From NCBI RefSeq assembly GCF_900128995.1, contig NZ_FQUE01000001.1:868001-932000 (forward strand): a DNA stretch of 64,000 nt, given 5' to 3'. Within the stretch, counting starts at the first letter, position 1. The number at the start of each line of letters is the position of its first letter. Below the pieces are notes generated by a model. It saw only the letters and a list, made by a program, of their open reading frames with translations, was not told where the DNA came from and did not search any database. The position numbers and the translations under genes are program-made. Source of the DNA: Loktanella atrilutea. Its GTDB lineage: Bacteria; Pseudomonadota; Alphaproteobacteria; Rhodobacterales; Rhodobacteraceae. Positions 1 through 12,350 of the stretch are shown here, piece after piece.

Positions 1-409
1 GGTGGCGCGCGTCAGGATTTGTTCGTGTCGTTGAAACGGTCCTGCCATACGATACGCATCACGGCTTCCTCGACAGTCGGATCGGGGTCATCGCGTGTAT
101 CGCGGGTCGCATGAAACCTCACGCAGGAACAGTCAGAGGCTGGAATGGTGCGGCCGCATGTGCAGCCCCTGTTCGGTATCTCGCGCGCTGCAATCCGTCG
201 TGCCATCTGCAAAACCCTCATCAACCTCGGGACGTCCAGGATGGGGGCAAACCGTGAACATGCCCCTAAGATTACCGTATCCGCCCGCACATCCGGACCG
301 ATGATACCTCTGGCAAGGGCTGCGTCAATTCTGGAGAAGGGCCTTTACCGGGTGCCACAGACTGGTCAGCCGATATCGAGGGGTTGGTAGCTCATAAAGC
401 GAGAGGAAA
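1..409. other. No supportable gene
   Basis: Open frames of 69 to 92 codons exist on both strands, but none gives a protein I recognise, none has a good ribosome-binding site, and they overlap each other. A 92-codon minus-strand frame (12-290, GTG start) is the longest and ends in a charged tail; I cannot distinguish it from chance in GC-rich DNA. The segment lies beyond the 3' end of the minus-strand tRNA-Val. Confidence 0.4.
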
Positions 410-484
410 TGGTGGGTGATAAGAGATTTGAACTCCTGACATCTTCGATGTGAACGAAGCGCTCTACCACTGAGCTAATCACCC
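410..484 (-). tRNA. tRNA-Val (anticodon CAC)
   Basis: Read on the minus strand the 75-nt sequence begins GGGTGATTAGCTCAGTGG and ends with an encoded CCA. It has the acceptor pair GGGTGAT/ATCACCC, a D-arm (AGCTCAGTGGTAGAGC), an anticodon stem CTTCG/CGAAG around loop TTCACAT, and a T-arm with GTTCAAAT. The anticodon CAC reads the valine codon GUG. Confidence 0.95.
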
Positions 485-496
485 TTGGGCGGTGAT

Positions 497-937
497 TTAG
501 CTGTCGTCGGCGTCCTCTGCAACCCCGGATTTCGTATTTCCCATGGCCGCAGGCGTCGCCGGGTCCTTGGTCGTGCGCAGTTTCAACGTCAGCATCTGCG
601 CCCCCTCGCCCACATCCTTGACCTTCACGGTCTTCAGCTTTCCGACCGGCGGCAGGATCAGCTCTCCGCCGTCCGCCATGATCGCCGCGATCTCTGCCAG
701 CGTGGCCTCGATCGCGGGCTTGGCGTCTTTCTTTTTCACACCGGATCGCGCCACGACGCGGTCGATGAAGTCGGCCTTCTTCACCGTCCCACCACCGGGC
801 GCATCAGCGGCGGGGGCGACGACGCGCGGTGCCGGCGCCTTGGTCGCGGCAGCAGGCGCGGGTTTCACCTTGACCCGGGGGGTGGCCGGGGTGAGGCGGA
901 CAGTGCCATCGGCGTCGGGTGCGGGCTTGTCGGTCAT
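497..937 (-). CDS. HU-family DNA-binding protein with Ala/Pro/Lys-rich N-terminal extension
   Basis: Predicted 146-residue nucleoid-associated protein. Residues about 52-125 match the HU/IHF fold: the KKADFIDRVVARSGVKKKDA helical start and a GELILPPVGKL strand. The usual arm motif with GRNP is missing, so the DNA-binding beta-arm looks shortened. Residues 1-50 are a basic, Ala/Pro/Lys-rich, low-complexity extension; the last 20 residues are acidic. The ATG at 937 was chosen because the protein from there starts with the plausible MTDKPAPD; the open frame runs upstream without family similarity. It lies directly downstream of lon but is separated from it by a strong terminator. The role in DNA compaction is inferred from the family. 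Confidence 0.8.
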   Translation of the reverse strand: MTDKPAPDADGTVRLTPATPRVKVKPAPAAATKAPAPRVVAPAADAPGGGTVKKADFIDRVVARSGVKKKDAKPAIEATLAEIAAIMADGGELILPPVGKLKTVKVKDVGEGAQMLTLKLRTTKDPATPAAMGNTKSGVAEDADDS

Positions 938-1025
938 GGAAGATTCCTGAGGGATGGGGGGCAAGATACAGGTCGCTACGGCGCGGTATCGGAGGGGATC
1001 GGGGCCGCAAGATGACGTCATTCCG

Positions 1026-1055
1026 AAAAAAGGGGCGCACCCTGCGGTGCGCCCC
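1026..1055 (-). terminator. Rho-independent terminator of lon
   Basis: On the minus strand, 18 nt after the lon stop codon, a 10-bp perfect stem (arms 1055-1046 and 1041-1032, GGGGCGCACC type) with a 4-nt loop is followed by six Ts (1031-1026). This is a textbook intrinsic terminator and isolates lon from the HU-like gene. Confidence 0.9.
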
Positions 1056-1073
1056 CTGTCGTCATAGGGCCGG

Positions 1074-3488
1074 TCAGTGGACCCCGGCACCGCCTGTCAG
1101 CCGGGCCCGCTGTTCGGCCAGCGTCGCGGCGGCGGCAGCCTCCTCGGCGGCCTCGTCCCATTCGACGGGATCGGGCTGCCGGATCAGCGCGTGTTCCAGC
1201 ACCTCCGACACGTGGGTGACGGGAATGATCGTCAGACCTTCCTTCACGTTGTCCGGAATGTCCGCGAGGTCCTTCTCGTTCTCCTCGGGGATCAGCACCG
1301 TCTTGATACCGCCGCGCAGGGCGGCCAGCAGTTTCTCTTTCAACCCGCCGATCGGCATGGCGTTGCCGCGCAAGCTGACCTCGCCGGTCATGGCGATGTC
1401 CTTGCGGACGGGAATCTGCGTCAGGACCGAGACGATGGAGGTCACCATCGCCAGACCCGCGCTCGGACCGTCCTTCGGCGTCGCCCCGTCAGGGACGTGG
1501 ACGTGGATGTCGATCGTGTCGAACTTCGGCGGTTTCACACCGATCTTCGGGCTGATCGACCGGACATAGCTGGAGGCCGCGTCGATGGATTCCTTCATCA
1601 CGTCGCCCAGCTTGCCAGTGGTCTTCATCCGGCCCTTGCCCGGCAGCCGCAGCGCCTCGATCGACAGGAGTTCGCCGCCGACGGAGGTCCACGCCAGTCC
1701 GGTCACGACACCGACCTGGTCGTCCTTCTCCGCCAACCCGTAGCGATGCTTGCGCACGCCGAGGAAGTCGTCGAGGTTGTCCGCCGTCACCGTGACGTGG
1801 TCGTAGGTCTTCTTGGCGATCTGGGTCACCGCCTTGCGGGCGATCTTGGCCAGCTCACGCTCGAAGTTCCGTACGCCGGCCTCGCGGGTGTAATACCGCG
1901 CGATGTCCGTCAGGGCGCTGTCCTCGACCGAAAATTCCTTCGGCTTCAGGCCATGGTTCTTCATGACCTTGGGCAGCAGGTGACCCTTCGCGATCTCGCG
2001 CTTCTCGTCCTCGGTGTAGCCGGACAGGCTGATGATCTCCATCCGGTCCAGCAGCGGCCCCGGCATGTTGTAGGAGTTTGCCGTGGTCAGGAACATGACG
2101 TTCGACAGGTCGTATTCCACCTCGAGATAGTGGTCCACGAAGCTGCCGTTCTGTTCCGGGTCGAGCACCTCGAGCATCGCGGAAGCCGGATCGCCACGGA
2201 AGTCCTGACCCATCTTGTCGATCTCGTCGAGCAGGATGAGCGGGTTCGTGGTCTTGGCCTTCTTCAGCGCCTGGATGATCTTGCCGGGCATGGACCCGAT
2301 GTAGGTCCGGCGGTGGCCGCGGATCTCCGATTCGTCACGCACGCCACCCAAGGAGATGCGGATGAACTCGCGCCCCGTGGCCTTCGCCACCGACTTGCCC
2401 AGCGACGTCTTGCCGACGCCCGGAGGACCGACGAGGCACATGATCGGCCCCTTCAGCTTGGCGCTGCGGCTTTGCACGGCCAGATACTCGACGATCCGCT
2501 CCTTGACCTTCTCCAGCCCGAAGTGGTCGTCGTCCAGCACCTTCTGTGCATGGACAAGGTTCTTCTTGGTGCGCGATTTGACGCCCCATGGCACGGCCAG
2601 AATCCAGTCGAGGTAGTTGCGCACCACGGTCGCCTCGGCACTCATCGGGCTCATGTTCTTGAGCTTCTTGAGTTCCGCGTCGACCTTTTCACGCGCTTCC
2701 TTGCTCAGCTTGGTCTCGGCGATCTTGGCTTCCAGTTCGGCGACCTCGTTCTGGCCGTCCTCGCCGTCGCCCAGTTCCTTCTGGATCGCCTTCATCTGTT
2801 CGTTCAGATAGTATTCGCGCTGGGTGCGCTCCATCTGTGACTTCACGCGGGTCTTGATCTTCTTCTCGACCTGCAGCACGGACATCTCGCCCTGCATCAG
2901 GCCATAGACCTTCTCCAGCCGCTCGCTGACGCTTAGCGTTTCCAGCAGGCCCTGCTTCTCGGCGACCTCAATCCCCAGATGGCCGGCCACGAGGTCGGCA
3001 AGCTTCGCCGGTTCCGTCGTCTCGCTGACGGCGGACATGGCTTCCTCGGGGATGTTCTTCTTGATCTTGGCGTAACGCTCGAACTCCGCCGCGACCGTGC
3101 GCACCAGCGCCTCGATCTCGTCCTCGTTGCCGGGCATTTCGGTCAGATATTCGGCGGACGCCTCGAAGAAGCTGTCGTTCGCGATAAAGTCCACGATCCG
3201 CACACGGGCGCGGCCTTCGACCAACACTTTCACGGTGCCGTCGGGCAATTTCAGCAGTTGCAGCACGTTGGCCAGCACGCCGGCCTTGTAGATGCCGCCT
3301 TCGGCGGGATCATCCTCGCCGGGGTCGATCTGGCTGGACAGCAGGATCTGCTTGTCGTCGCGCATGACTTCTTCCAGTGCGCGGACCGACTTCTCGCGCC
3401 CCACGAACAGCGGCACGATCATGTGCGGAAAGACCACGATGTCCCGCAGGGGCAGGACCGGGTAGGATGGGGCAAGTGGCTCTTGCAT
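1074..3488 (-). CDS. lon: ATP-dependent protease La (Lon)
   Basis: Predicted 804-residue cytoplasmic AAA+ serine protease that degrades misfolded and selected regulatory proteins. Visible domains are the N-terminal LON substrate-binding domain ([12 protein letters not shown] at about 13-24), a coiled-coil region, the AAA+ module with Walker [10 protein letters not shown] and Walker [10 protein letters not shown], and the C-terminal protease domain with Ser676 (DGPSAG) and Lys719 (GGLKEK) as the catalytic dyad. Length is close to the E. coli enzyme plus a short acidic/alanine tail. The ATG at 3488 has AAAGGA 7 nt upstream; the frame continues upstream without Lon similarity. A heat-shock-type promoter lies about 70 nt upstream and a terminator follows, so lon is probably monocistronic. 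Confidence 0.98.
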   Translation of the reverse strand: MQEPLAPSYPVLPLRDIVVFPHMIVPLFVGREKSVRALEEVMRDDKQILLSSQIDPGEDDPAEGGIYKAGVLANVLQLLKLPDGTVKVLVEGRARVRIVDFIANDSFFEASAEYLTEMPGNEDEIEALVRTVAAEFERYAKIKKNIPEEAMSAVSETTEPAKLADLVAGHLGIEVAEKQGLLETLSVSERLEKVYGLMQGEMSVLQVEKKIKTRVKSQMERTQREYYLNEQMKAIQKELGDGEDGQNEVAELEAKIAETKLSKEAREKVDAELKKLKNMSPMSAEATVVRNYLDWILAVPWGVKSRTKKNLVHAQKVLDDDHFGLEKVKERIVEYLAVQSRSAKLKGPIMCLVGPPGVGKTSLGKSVAKATGREFIRISLGGVRDESEIRGHRRTYIGSMPGKIIQALKKAKTTNPLILLDEIDKMGQDFRGDPASAMLEVLDPEQNGSFVDHYLEVEYDLSNVMFLTTANSYNMPGPLLDRMEIISLSGYTEDEKREIAKGHLLPKVMKNHGLKPKEFSVEDSALTDIARYYTREAGVRNFERELAKIARKAVTQIAKKTYDHVTVTADNLDDFLGVRKHRYGLAEKDDQVGVVTGLAWTSVGGELLSIEALRLPGKGRMKTTGKLGDVMKESIDAASSYVRSISPKIGVKPPKFDTIDIHVHVPDGATPKDGPSAGLAMVTSIVSVLTQIPVRKDIAMTGEVSLRGNAMPIGGLKEKLLAALRGGIKTVLIPEENEKDLADIPDNVKEGLTIIPVTHVSEVLEHALIRQPDPVEWDEAAEEAAAAATLAEQRARLTGGAGVH

Positions 3489-3560
3489 GCTCTGTTCCTT
3501 TGTTTGGCAAGACGTTCCGGCCCCTCTGTCGGCAACCGTGCGAACGCCTCCTCGTGTCAC

Positions 3561-3592
3561 AATATCTGGGGGTGCCGCGGATATGTTTCAAC
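3561..3592 (-). promoter_or_regulatory. Probable RpoH (heat-shock sigma factor) promoter of lon
   Basis: On the minus strand GTTGAAA (3592-3586) is followed after 14 nt by CCCCAGATATT (3571-3561). This matches the RpoH consensus CTTGAAA ... CCCCATNT except for one base in each half. Position about 70 nt before the lon ATG fits. lon is a classic RpoH target, so sequence and context agree, but no transcript start is visible. Confidence 0.6.
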
Positions 3593-3779
3593 CACGTTTA
3601 TGTCCGTCACCGCCACACATTGCCCGCGTGCGGCCAGCATCACAAGGCTTGACCCCGCGCAACCGTCATAAAACCGTGACAAAGCGGGTTTTGCCACGGG
3701 TGAACCGCCCTTTCAGGGCCTTTTTCGCCGAAATCGGCACATGTCCGGTCCGGCACGAAAACCGAGGCGAACCGGTCCG

Positions 3780-5009
<1,230 letters not shown>

Positions 5010-5798
5010 TCAGGCCGCGGCGGTAACGGCGCGCTTTGTCATGACGGCGCACAGGTGCGCGCGATAGGCCTTGTCGCCATGCAGGTCGGCAATCATGTGA
5101 TCCGGATCGACGCGCAGCCCGTCCAAAGCGCCGGCAGAAAAGTCGGAGGACAGCGCCGCTTCGGCTTCCGTCCAGCGGAACACCCCGGTTTCCGACGCGC
5201 CAGTGATCGCCACTCGCACGCCGTCGTCAAACTTCGCCACAAAGACCGCCACCAGCGGAAAACGTGACGCGGGCTGGATGAACTTCTCGTAGGCCGCGGC
5301 GCGGGGGACCGGAAACTTCACTTCGGTAATGATCTCGTCCTCCTCCAGCGCCGTGGCGAACATTCCGTGAAAGTAGTCGTCCGCGGCGATCTCCCGGGTA
5401 TTGGTCACGATCGTGGCGCCGGACGCCAGCGCCCCCGCCGGGTAGCAGGCAGAGGGATCGTTGTTCGCAAGGCTCCCGCCGATGGTGCCGCGGTTGCGGA
5501 CTGCCGGATCACCGATCCGGGCGGCCAGCGAGGCGAGCCCCGGATAGGAGCCGGCCAGTTCCCGCGCCACGGTGGCATGCGTTGTCGCCGCGCCGATGCA
5601 GATACGGCCATCGTCGTCGGTGCAAACGCCCTTCAGCTCGGCCACGCCATGCAGGCTGACCAGCTTGCCCGGATCCGCCAGCCGCGCCTTCAGCGTCGGG
5701 ATCAGCGTCTGCCCACCGCTCAGCGCCTGCCCGCCGCCCGCAATCGCCGCCACCGCATCCTGCAGCGTCGTGGGCCGTTCGATCTCGAATGCATACAT
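5010..5798 (-). CDS. coxM: Mo-hydroxylase FAD-binding (medium) subunit, CoxM type
   Basis: Predicted 262-residue FAD subunit of a xanthine-oxidase-family molybdenum hydroxylase; it takes electrons from the 2Fe-2S subunit and passes them to the quinone pool or another acceptor. The two FAD-binding motifs are present: ALSGGQT (25-31) and TIGGSLANNDP (105-115). The C-terminal CO_deh_flav_C domain follows. Start MYAFEIERP is typical of the family. It is last of the S-L-M gene order, the arrangement of form II CODH-like clusters. A copy of the window's intergenic repeat sits between it and the large-subunit gene. Confidence 0.93.
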   Translation of the reverse strand: MYAFEIERPTTLQDAVAAIAGGGQALSGGQTLIPTLKARLADPGKLVSLHGVAELKGVCTDDDGRICIGAATTHATVARELAGSYPGLASLAARIGDPAVRNRGTIGGSLANNDPSACYPAGALASGATIVTNTREIAADDYFHGMFATALEEDEIITEVKFPVPRAAAYEKFIQPASRFPLVAVFVAKFDDGVRVAITGASETGVFRWTEAEAALSSDFSAGALDGLRVDPDHMIADLHGDKAYRAHLCAVMTKRAVTAAA

Positions 5799-5840
5799 CT
5801 CTCTCGTCCTTTCCCTGTGATCAGAAGCACCGGGTCCCCC

Positions 5841-5888
5841 CTTCTTCTGGTCAAAAATACCTCGGGGGTCCGGGGGCTGGCCCCCGGA
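5841..5888 (-). repeat. Intergenic GTATTT element, copy a
   Basis: In minus-strand orientation, 14 nt after the coxL stop: a GC hairpin (5888-5880/5877-5869, 9 bp, 2-nt loop), then CCCCCGAGGTATTT, then AGAAGAAG. It is nearly identical over 30 nt to copy g downstream of eda. Function unknown; the position after a stop codon suggests transcript-end processing or termination, although no long T-tract follows the hairpin. Confidence 0.75.
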
Positions 5889-5902
5889 ACGCCCTTTGTC
5901 GC

Positions 5903-8266
5903 TTATTGCATCGCTGCCCAGACCCGCGCCGGCGTCAGCGGCATGTCGATATGCGCCACCTTCTTGCCCGAACCGGAATTGATCGCATCCAGCACCGCGT
6001 TCACCACCGACGGCGGAGAGCCGATCGCCCCGGCCTCGCCGCAGCCCTTCACCCCCAGCGGGTTGTGGGTGCAGGGGGTCTGGCACGAATGGTCCACCGT
6101 ATAGAACGGCACATCCTCCGCCCGCGGCATGGCGTAATCCATGTAGGAGGCACTCAGCAGCTGACCGTCGGCGTCGTAGACGCAGCCCTCCAGCATCGCC
6201 TGTCCGATGCCCTGCGCAATCCCGCCGTGGACCTGACCGGACACGATCATCGGGTTGATGATGTTGCCGAAGTCGTCCGCCGCACTGAACCGCTCGATCT
6301 TCACATGGCCCGTCTCGGGATCCAGCTCCACCTCGCAGGCATAGGCGCCGGACGGATAAGTGAAATTCGCGGGGTCATAGAAGGCCGTCTCCTCCAGCCC
6401 CGGCTCGATATCCGTCAGCGGGTAGTTGTGCGGCACATAGGCCGCCAGCGTCACGTCGCCCCAGGCCACGGACTTGTCCGTCCCCGCGACCGAGAACCTT
6501 CCGTTCTTCAGCTCGATGTCGCCCTCGCTGGCCTCCATCAGGTGCGCCGCGATCTTCTTGGCCTTGTTGATCACCTTCTCGGCGGCCCGCACCATGGCGG
6601 AGCCGCAGACCGCGAGGCTGCGCGAGCCGTAGGTGCCCATCCCGAAGGGGATCTTCGAGGTGTCGCCGTGCACGATGTCGATCTGGTCCTCGGGGATGCC
6701 GATCATCTCCGAGATCACCTGCGGGAAGGAGGTCTCGTGCCCCTGCCCGTGGCTGTGCGCGCCCACCATGACGCTGATCGACCCGGTCGCGTTCACCCGC
6801 ACGGTCGCCGCATCGTAAAGCCCCGCCCGCGCGCCAAGCTGACCGACGAGGTTCGACGGCGCGATGCCACAGGCCTCGATGTAGCAGTTCACGCCAAGGC
6901 CCCGCAGCTTGCCTTTCGCCTCCGACTCCTTGCGCCGCGCGGCAAAGCCCGCGAGGTCTGCGATCTCCTCGAGCTTGTCCATCGTGGCGACGTAGTCCCC
7001 GGTGTCATACTCGACGGCGACGGGCGTCGCGTAGGGGAATTCGGTGATGAAGTTCTGCCGCCGCAGCTTGATCGGATCGACGCCGAGCTCGCGCGCGGCC
7101 TTGTCGATCACCCGCTCCAGCTGGAACGTCGCCTCCGGCCGGCCGGCGCCGCGGTAGGCGTCGACGGGCACGGTATTTGTAAAGACCGCCTTCACGTTCA
7201 CATAGATATGCGGCGTCTTGTAGTTGCCGGCCATCAGCGTGCCGTGCAGCCAGGTGGGCACCGAGGACGCGAAGGTCGAGAGATACGCGCCCATGTTGGC
7301 GAGGGTCTCGGTGCGGACAGCCACGAAGTTGTTGTCCGCATCCAGCGCCAGCTCGATCTTGGTCACGTGGTCGCGCCCGTGGGCGTCCGACATGAAGGCC
7401 TCCGATCGGGTGGAGGTCCACTTCACCGGCCGGTTCAGCGCCTTGGCCGCAAAGGTGCAGAAGGCTTCCTCCGCGTAGTGAAAGATCTTGGTGCCGAAGC
7501 CGCCGCCCACGTCGGGCGCCACGACCCGCAGCTTGTGCTCGGGAATGCCCAGCACGAAGGCGCCCATCAGCAGGCGGATCACATGCGGGTTCTGGCTGGT
7601 GGTGTGCAGCGTGTGCATGTCGTCAGAGCGGTTGTATTCGCCCACCGCCACCCGCGGCTCCATCGGGTTGGCGACGAGGCGGTTGTTCACTAGTTCCAGC
7701 GTCGTCACATGGGCCGCGCCCTTGATGGCATCGTCGACGGCCTGCTTGTTGTCCTCCACGAAGCCCCAGTCGTAGCACAGGTTGGAGGTCAGGTCGTCGT
7801 GGACCCGTCCGGCACCGTCCTGCAGCGCCGCCTTCATGTCGATGACCGCCGGCAGCACGTCATAGTCCAGCACGATCGCCTCCGCCGCATCGCGGGCCTG
7901 TGCCAGCGTGTCGGCCACGACCGCCGCCACCGGTTCGCCCACGTGGCGGATCTTGCCTTCGGCGAGGATCGGATGCTTGGGCTCCTGCATCGGCTGCCCA
8001 TGCCGGTCCGTGATCAGCCAGCCGCAGGGCAGACCGCCGACCGCGGCGAAGTCCGCCGCCGTAAAGATCCGGTGCACCCCCGGCATCCCCTCCGCCGCGC
8101 TGGTATCCACGCCGTTCAGCGTCGCATGGGCCACGTCGGCGCGCAGGAAATGCACGTGCAGCTGGCCGTGGATGTTGATGTCGTCCGTGTAGTTCCCGGC
8201 TCCGGTCAGGAACCGCACATCCTCGCGCCGCTTGCTGCTGGCGCCGATTCCGCTGTCCTTGGGCAT
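5903..8266 (-). CDS. coxL: Form II CO-dehydrogenase-like large subunit (molybdopterin-cytosine-dinucleotide binding)
   Basis: Predicted 787-residue catalytic subunit of a molybdenum hydroxylase. The Mo-cofactor motif [10 protein letters not shown] is at 251-260, the catalytic glutamate is Glu744 in [11 protein letters not shown], and the active-site loop reads AYRGAGR (370-376). That loop is the form II signature; authentic aerobic CO dehydrogenase (form I) has AYxCSFR with the S-selanyl cysteine bound to copper. The substrate is therefore not known and CO oxidation should not be assumed. Start ATG at 8266 has GGAGGAG upstream. Neighbours are coxS (upstream) and coxM (downstream), same strand. 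Confidence 0.95.
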   Translation of the reverse strand: MPKDSGIGASSKRREDVRFLTGAGNYTDDINIHGQLHVHFLRADVAHATLNGVDTSAAEGMPGVHRIFTAADFAAVGGLPCGWLITDRHGQPMQEPKHPILAEGKIRHVGEPVAAVVADTLAQARDAAEAIVLDYDVLPAVIDMKAALQDGAGRVHDDLTSNLCYDWGFVEDNKQAVDDAIKGAAHVTTLELVNNRLVANPMEPRVAVGEYNRSDDMHTLHTTSQNPHVIRLLMGAFVLGIPEHKLRVVAPDVGGGFGTKIFHYAEEAFCTFAAKALNRPVKWTSTRSEAFMSDAHGRDHVTKIELALDADNNFVAVRTETLANMGAYLSTFASSVPTWLHGTLMAGNYKTPHIYVNVKAVFTNTVPVDAYRGAGRPEATFQLERVIDKAARELGVDPIKLRRQNFITEFPYATPVAVEYDTGDYVATMDKLEEIADLAGFAARRKESEAKGKLRGLGVNCYIEACGIAPSNLVGQLGARAGLYDAATVRVNATGSISVMVGAHSHGQGHETSFPQVISEMIGIPEDQIDIVHGDTSKIPFGMGTYGSRSLAVCGSAMVRAAEKVINKAKKIAAHLMEASEGDIELKNGRFSVAGTDKSVAWGDVTLAAYVPHNYPLTDIEPGLEETAFYDPANFTYPSGAYACEVELDPETGHVKIERFSAADDFGNIINPMIVSGQVHGGIAQGIGQAMLEGCVYDADGQLLSASYMDYAMPRAEDVPFYTVDHSCQTPCTHNPLGVKGCGEAGAIGSPPSVVNAVLDAINSGSGKKVAHIDMPLTPARVWAAMQ

Positions 8267-8318
8267 TTTACTCTCCTCCCAGAGTGTGCAGGTCCGACGT
8301 CGCCGCACGGTCCCCTGC

Positions 8319-8373
8319 TTCTTCTCGTTCCAAATACCTCGGGGGGAGGCGAAGCCGGGGGGCAGAGCCCCCC
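8319..8373 (-). repeat. Intergenic GTATTT element, copy b
   Basis: Minus-strand orientation, about 21 nt after the coxS stop: hairpin of seven G/C pairs (8373-8367/8363-8357), a GC linker, then CCCCCCGAGGTATTTGG and, 5 nt later, AGAAGAAG. It has the same parts as copy a, which lies one gene further downstream. Confidence 0.75.
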
Positions 8374-8394
8374 TCCACCCTCACCCCGGCACAC

Positions 8395-8880
8395 TCACTC
8401 CGCCGCCAGCGCCGGCATCTCCTGCCCCGACGCCGCCATGATCGCCTTGACGATGTTGTGGTAGCCCGTGCAGCGACAGATGTTGCCGTCGAGGTGGTGC
8501 CGGATCTCCGCCTCCGAAGGCTTGGGATTGTCCTTCAGCAAGGCGGTCGCCGCCATCACCATCCCCGGGGTGCAGAAGCCGCACTGCAGGCCGTGGTGAT
8601 CCTGGAACGCCTGCTGCACGACGCTCAGCGTGCCGTCCGGTGCGGCGATCCCCTCGATCGTCGTGACCGCGGCGCCTTCCGCCTCAGCCGCGAACATCGT
8701 GCAGGCCTTCACCAGCAGGCCGTCCACATGCACCGTGCAGGCCCCGCACTGCGAGGTGTCGCAGCCGACATGCGTTCCCGTCAGGTGCAGGCCTTCGCGC
8801 AGGAAATCCACCAGCAGCGTTCGCCCCTCGACCTCACCGCTCACCGAACGTCCGTTCACATCCATCGTCACACGCATCAT
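8395..8880 (-). CDS. coxS: Mo-hydroxylase 2Fe-2S (small) subunit, CoxS type
   Basis: Predicted 161-residue iron-sulfur subunit carrying electrons from the Mo centre to FAD. A plant-type ferredoxin domain has Cys40, Cys45, Cys48 and Cys60; the C-terminal four-helix [2Fe-2S] domain has CGFC (100-103) and CRC (135-137) followed by TGYHNI. All eight ligands are present. Two ATGs lie in tandem at 8880 and 8877, with GGAGG 4 nt before the first. About 107 nt separate it from the accessory genes upstream, so it may have its own promoter. Confidence 0.96.
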   Translation of the reverse strand: MMRVTMDVNGRSVSGEVEGRTLLVDFLREGLHLTGTHVGCDTSQCGACTVHVDGLLVKACTMFAAEAEGAAVTTIEGIAAPDGTLSVVQQAFQDHHGLQCGFCTPGMVMAATALLKDNPKPSEAEIRHHLDGNICRCTGYHNIVKAIMAASGQEMPALAAE

Positions 8881-8987
8881 CGTTCCTCCCTCGAACGCAT
8901 CGATCATGGCGGAAGTTAAACACGCGCAACCCGCTCTGGGAAGGACCGTCTTTCGCTGCAGGTGCGAAGGACCCGCGACGCGCCGCG

Positions 8988-9977
8988 TCAATCCGTGGCG
9001 CGGCGGGGGCGCGGGCGCGAGGGGATTTCCTTCAGCAGGCCGCCGACGCCCATGTCGGCGATGGCGGCGGGCGTCACATCCAGACCGCACAGCAGCCGTT
9101 CCAGCACCCAGTCCGCCCCGTTCAGCGCGGGTGACCGGGCGCAGCCCGGCAGCCCCACGACCGGTCGCCCGGCGTGGTGGCCAAGGAACAGCAGGTTGCC
9201 CGGATCGACGGGCATGCCGAAGTGATCGACAGTGCCGCCCGCCAGCCGCACCCCCTCTGGCGCGGTATCGTTCAGGTCCGACGTGGCGGACCCGGTCAGG
9301 ATGCAGACCAGCGGCGCATCGGTCGCGATCAGCGCCTGCGCAATGGCCTGTGCGTCATGGTCCACGAGGCTGCGACCGGCAAATCCGACGCCCAGCCGGT
9401 CAAGGCGTGTGCGCAGGGACCGCACCCCCTTGTCGCCAAGGTCGCGCCCGGCGCGGGTCTCGATCAGGGCGACGCGGTCGATGGACGGGCGGTGCAGGGC
9501 GATGGCGGCGCGCCCCGCGTCGCAGGCCGCCCGCAGCGGCTCCTGCCCCACGGCGTAAGAGATGATCTTGACCGTGGCGACCAGTCCGCCCGCCTCCATC
9601 CGGTGAAGGTCCGGCACGGTCGCCACGGTGATCATCGGGTCGATCCGGTTGACCGCCTGCAGCGCCGCGACCTGCAGGGCGGCCAGCCCCGGCGCGTCCG
9701 CGATCACGTTGACGCGCCCCGTGGCCGCGACGCCAAGCCGCAGGCCCGGCGCCCCCGCCACCAGCGTTTCAGCCAGATCAGCGGCGGCGCGGTCCTCGTC
9801 CACGTCGCCGGGATCAAGGCGGGCGACGGTGACGCGATCCAGTCCCGCCGTCGCCAGACGATCGAGGTCGGCGGCGGTCAGCACATGGCCTTTCGACAGG
9901 GTGCCGTCGGGCAGGGTCTCGCGGTGGGCGAGAATCGCGCCCTGCGCGTCAGCGACCGGGACGGGCCCGAACCTCAT
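8988..9977 (-). CDS. Molybdopterin-binding protein of the Mo-hydroxylase cluster
   Basis: Predicted 329-residue protein with a MoaB/MogA-like molybdopterin-binding region in its C-terminal half ([16 protein letters not shown], and [18 protein letters not shown] near the end). The N-terminal third starts [17 protein letters not shown], a pattern seen in proteins next to Mo-hydroxylase maturation genes. I infer a role in delivering or modifying the cofactor. The nucleotidyltransferase (MobA/MocA) domain with which such modules are often fused is not here, so cytidylylation must be done by another gene. Its ATG overlaps the stop of the XdhC gene by 4 nt, so the two are translationally coupled. 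Confidence 0.8.
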   Translation of the reverse strand: MRFGPVPVADAQGAILAHRETLPDGTLSKGHVLTAADLDRLATAGLDRVTVARLDPGDVDEDRAAADLAETLVAGAPGLRLGVAATGRVNVIADAPGLAALQVAALQAVNRIDPMITVATVPDLHRMEAGGLVATVKIISYAVGQEPLRAACDAGRAAIALHRPSIDRVALIETRAGRDLGDKGVRSLRTRLDRLGVGFAGRSLVDHDAQAIAQALIATDAPLVCILTGSATSDLNDTAPEGVRLAGGTVDHFGMPVDPGNLLFLGHHAGRPVVGLPGCARSPALNGADWVLERLLCGLDVTPAAIADMGVGGLLKEIPSRPRPRRATD

Positions 9978-10939
9978 CGGTTGCGGCGCAGGGTGGCGAT
10001 GACCTGCGCCATGATGCTGACGGCGATTTCTGCCGGGGCCCGCCCACCGAGGTCGAGTCCGATGGGGGCATGGATCCGGGCGATGTCGTCCTCCGTGAAA
10101 CCGGCCTCGGTCAGGCGCGTGACGCGCTTGGCATGGGTGCGCGTCGATCCGAGGCAGCCGAGGTAGAAGGCCCGCGATGTCAGCGTCTGCGTGATTGCGG
10201 GATCGTCGAGCTTGGGGTCGTGGGTCAGGGTCACGACCGCCGTCCGGCTGTCGGGGGCAAGCGCCGTCATCGCCTCGTCGGGCCAGTCCTCGACGATCGT
10301 CTCGCCCGGAAAACGATCAGCAGAGCCGAAAGCCCCGCGCGGATCGATCAGCACGGGATCGAAGCCGCAGGCCCGCGCCATCGGCAGCAACGCCTGCGCG
10401 ATATGCACGGCACCGACAACGATCATCCGCAGGGGCGGGTTGTGGACGGCGACGAAGGTCCGGCCGTCCTCCTCCACCCCCGACCGGTCGAGGCGGAACC
10501 GGTCGGGGTAGTCGGCCGGGTCCGCCACGCGGCGGGCGTCCGAGTCGAGGTCGATGACATAGGCGACGGGCTGCTTTTCGGCGATGGCAGCCACGAGCTG
10601 ATCCAGAAGCGCCACGGGCATCGCACCACCCACCGGTTCGACCAGCACCCGGATGCGCCCACCGCAGGCCAGACCCACGGCAAAGGCCTCGTCGTCGCTG
10701 ACGCCGTAATCCAGCAGGCGCGCCTCTCCGGTCGGGATCGCGTCCAGCGCCTCCATGATGACGGCGCCCTCGACGCAGCCGCCAGAAACGGAGCCTTCCA
10801 TCCGGCCCTCGCCGTCGATGATCAAAAGCGATCCGACGCCGCGCGGGGCAGAACCCCACGTCTCGATCACGGTGGCGACGGCAACGGGTTGACCGGCGCG
10901 GTGCCAGTCGCGAGCGGTCTGCAGCAGATGGTCGGTCAT
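9974..10939 (-). CDS. XdhC/CoxF-family Mo-hydroxylase maturation protein
   Basis: Predicted 321-residue maturation factor. Proteins of this family bind molybdenum cofactor and help its sulfuration and insertion into the large subunit. Visible are the N-terminal XdhC motif with GSAPRGVGS (29-37) and SGGCVEG (52-58), whose cysteine is conserved, and a C-terminal Rossmann-like domain starting at RMIVVGAVHIAQAL (about 170-183). It lies between coxE (9-nt gap) and the molybdopterin-binding gene (4-nt overlap), within the accessory half of the cluster. Confidence 0.9.
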   Translation of the reverse strand: MTDHLLQTARDWHRAGQPVAVATVIETWGSAPRGVGSLLIIDGEGRMEGSVSGGCVEGAVIMEALDAIPTGEARLLDYGVSDDEAFAVGLACGGRIRVLVEPVGGAMPVALLDQLVAAIAEKQPVAYVIDLDSDARRVADPADYPDRFRLDRSGVEEDGRTFVAVHNPPLRMIVVGAVHIAQALLPMARACGFDPVLIDPRGAFGSADRFPGETIVEDWPDEAMTALAPDSRTAVVTLTHDPKLDDPAITQTLTSRAFYLGCLGSTRTHAKRVTRLTEAGFTEDDIARIHAPIGLDLGGRAPAEIAVSIMAQVIATLRRNR

Positions 10940-10948
10940 CGGAGGGCC

Positions 10949-12265
<1,317 letters not shown>

Positions 12266-12278
12266 GGCCGGCGTCGCA

Positions 12279-12340
12279 GGGGGGCTGTCTGCCCCCCGGG
12301 CTGCGCCCTCCCCCCGAGGATATTTGGAAGACAGAGAGGA
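12279..12340 (+). repeat. Intergenic GTATTT element, copy c (inverted relative to the genes)
   Basis: Plus-strand orientation: hairpin of seven pairs (12279-12285/12291-12297), a GC linker, then CCCCCCGAGGATATTTGG and a weaker purine tail ACAGAGAGGA. The core has GGATATTT where others have GGTATTT. It fills the gap between coxD and coxE but points against their transcription, unlike most other copies. Confidence 0.65.
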
Positions 12341-12350
12341 CGGGCGCCGG

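Noticed and set aside
1077-2840. 587-codon plus-strand open frame opposite lon
   Set aside because: Antisense shadow; the Lon motifs on the other strand are intact throughout.
3705-3735. GC hairpins followed by a short T-run in the tgt-lon gap
   Set aside because: The stem with the T-run (GCCCT/AGGGC) faces the plus strand, where no gene ends, and the stem is only 5 bp.
5789-7693. 634-codon plus-strand open frame opposite coxL
   Set aside because: Composition typical of an antisense frame; the minus strand carries a complete, motif-perfect large subunit.
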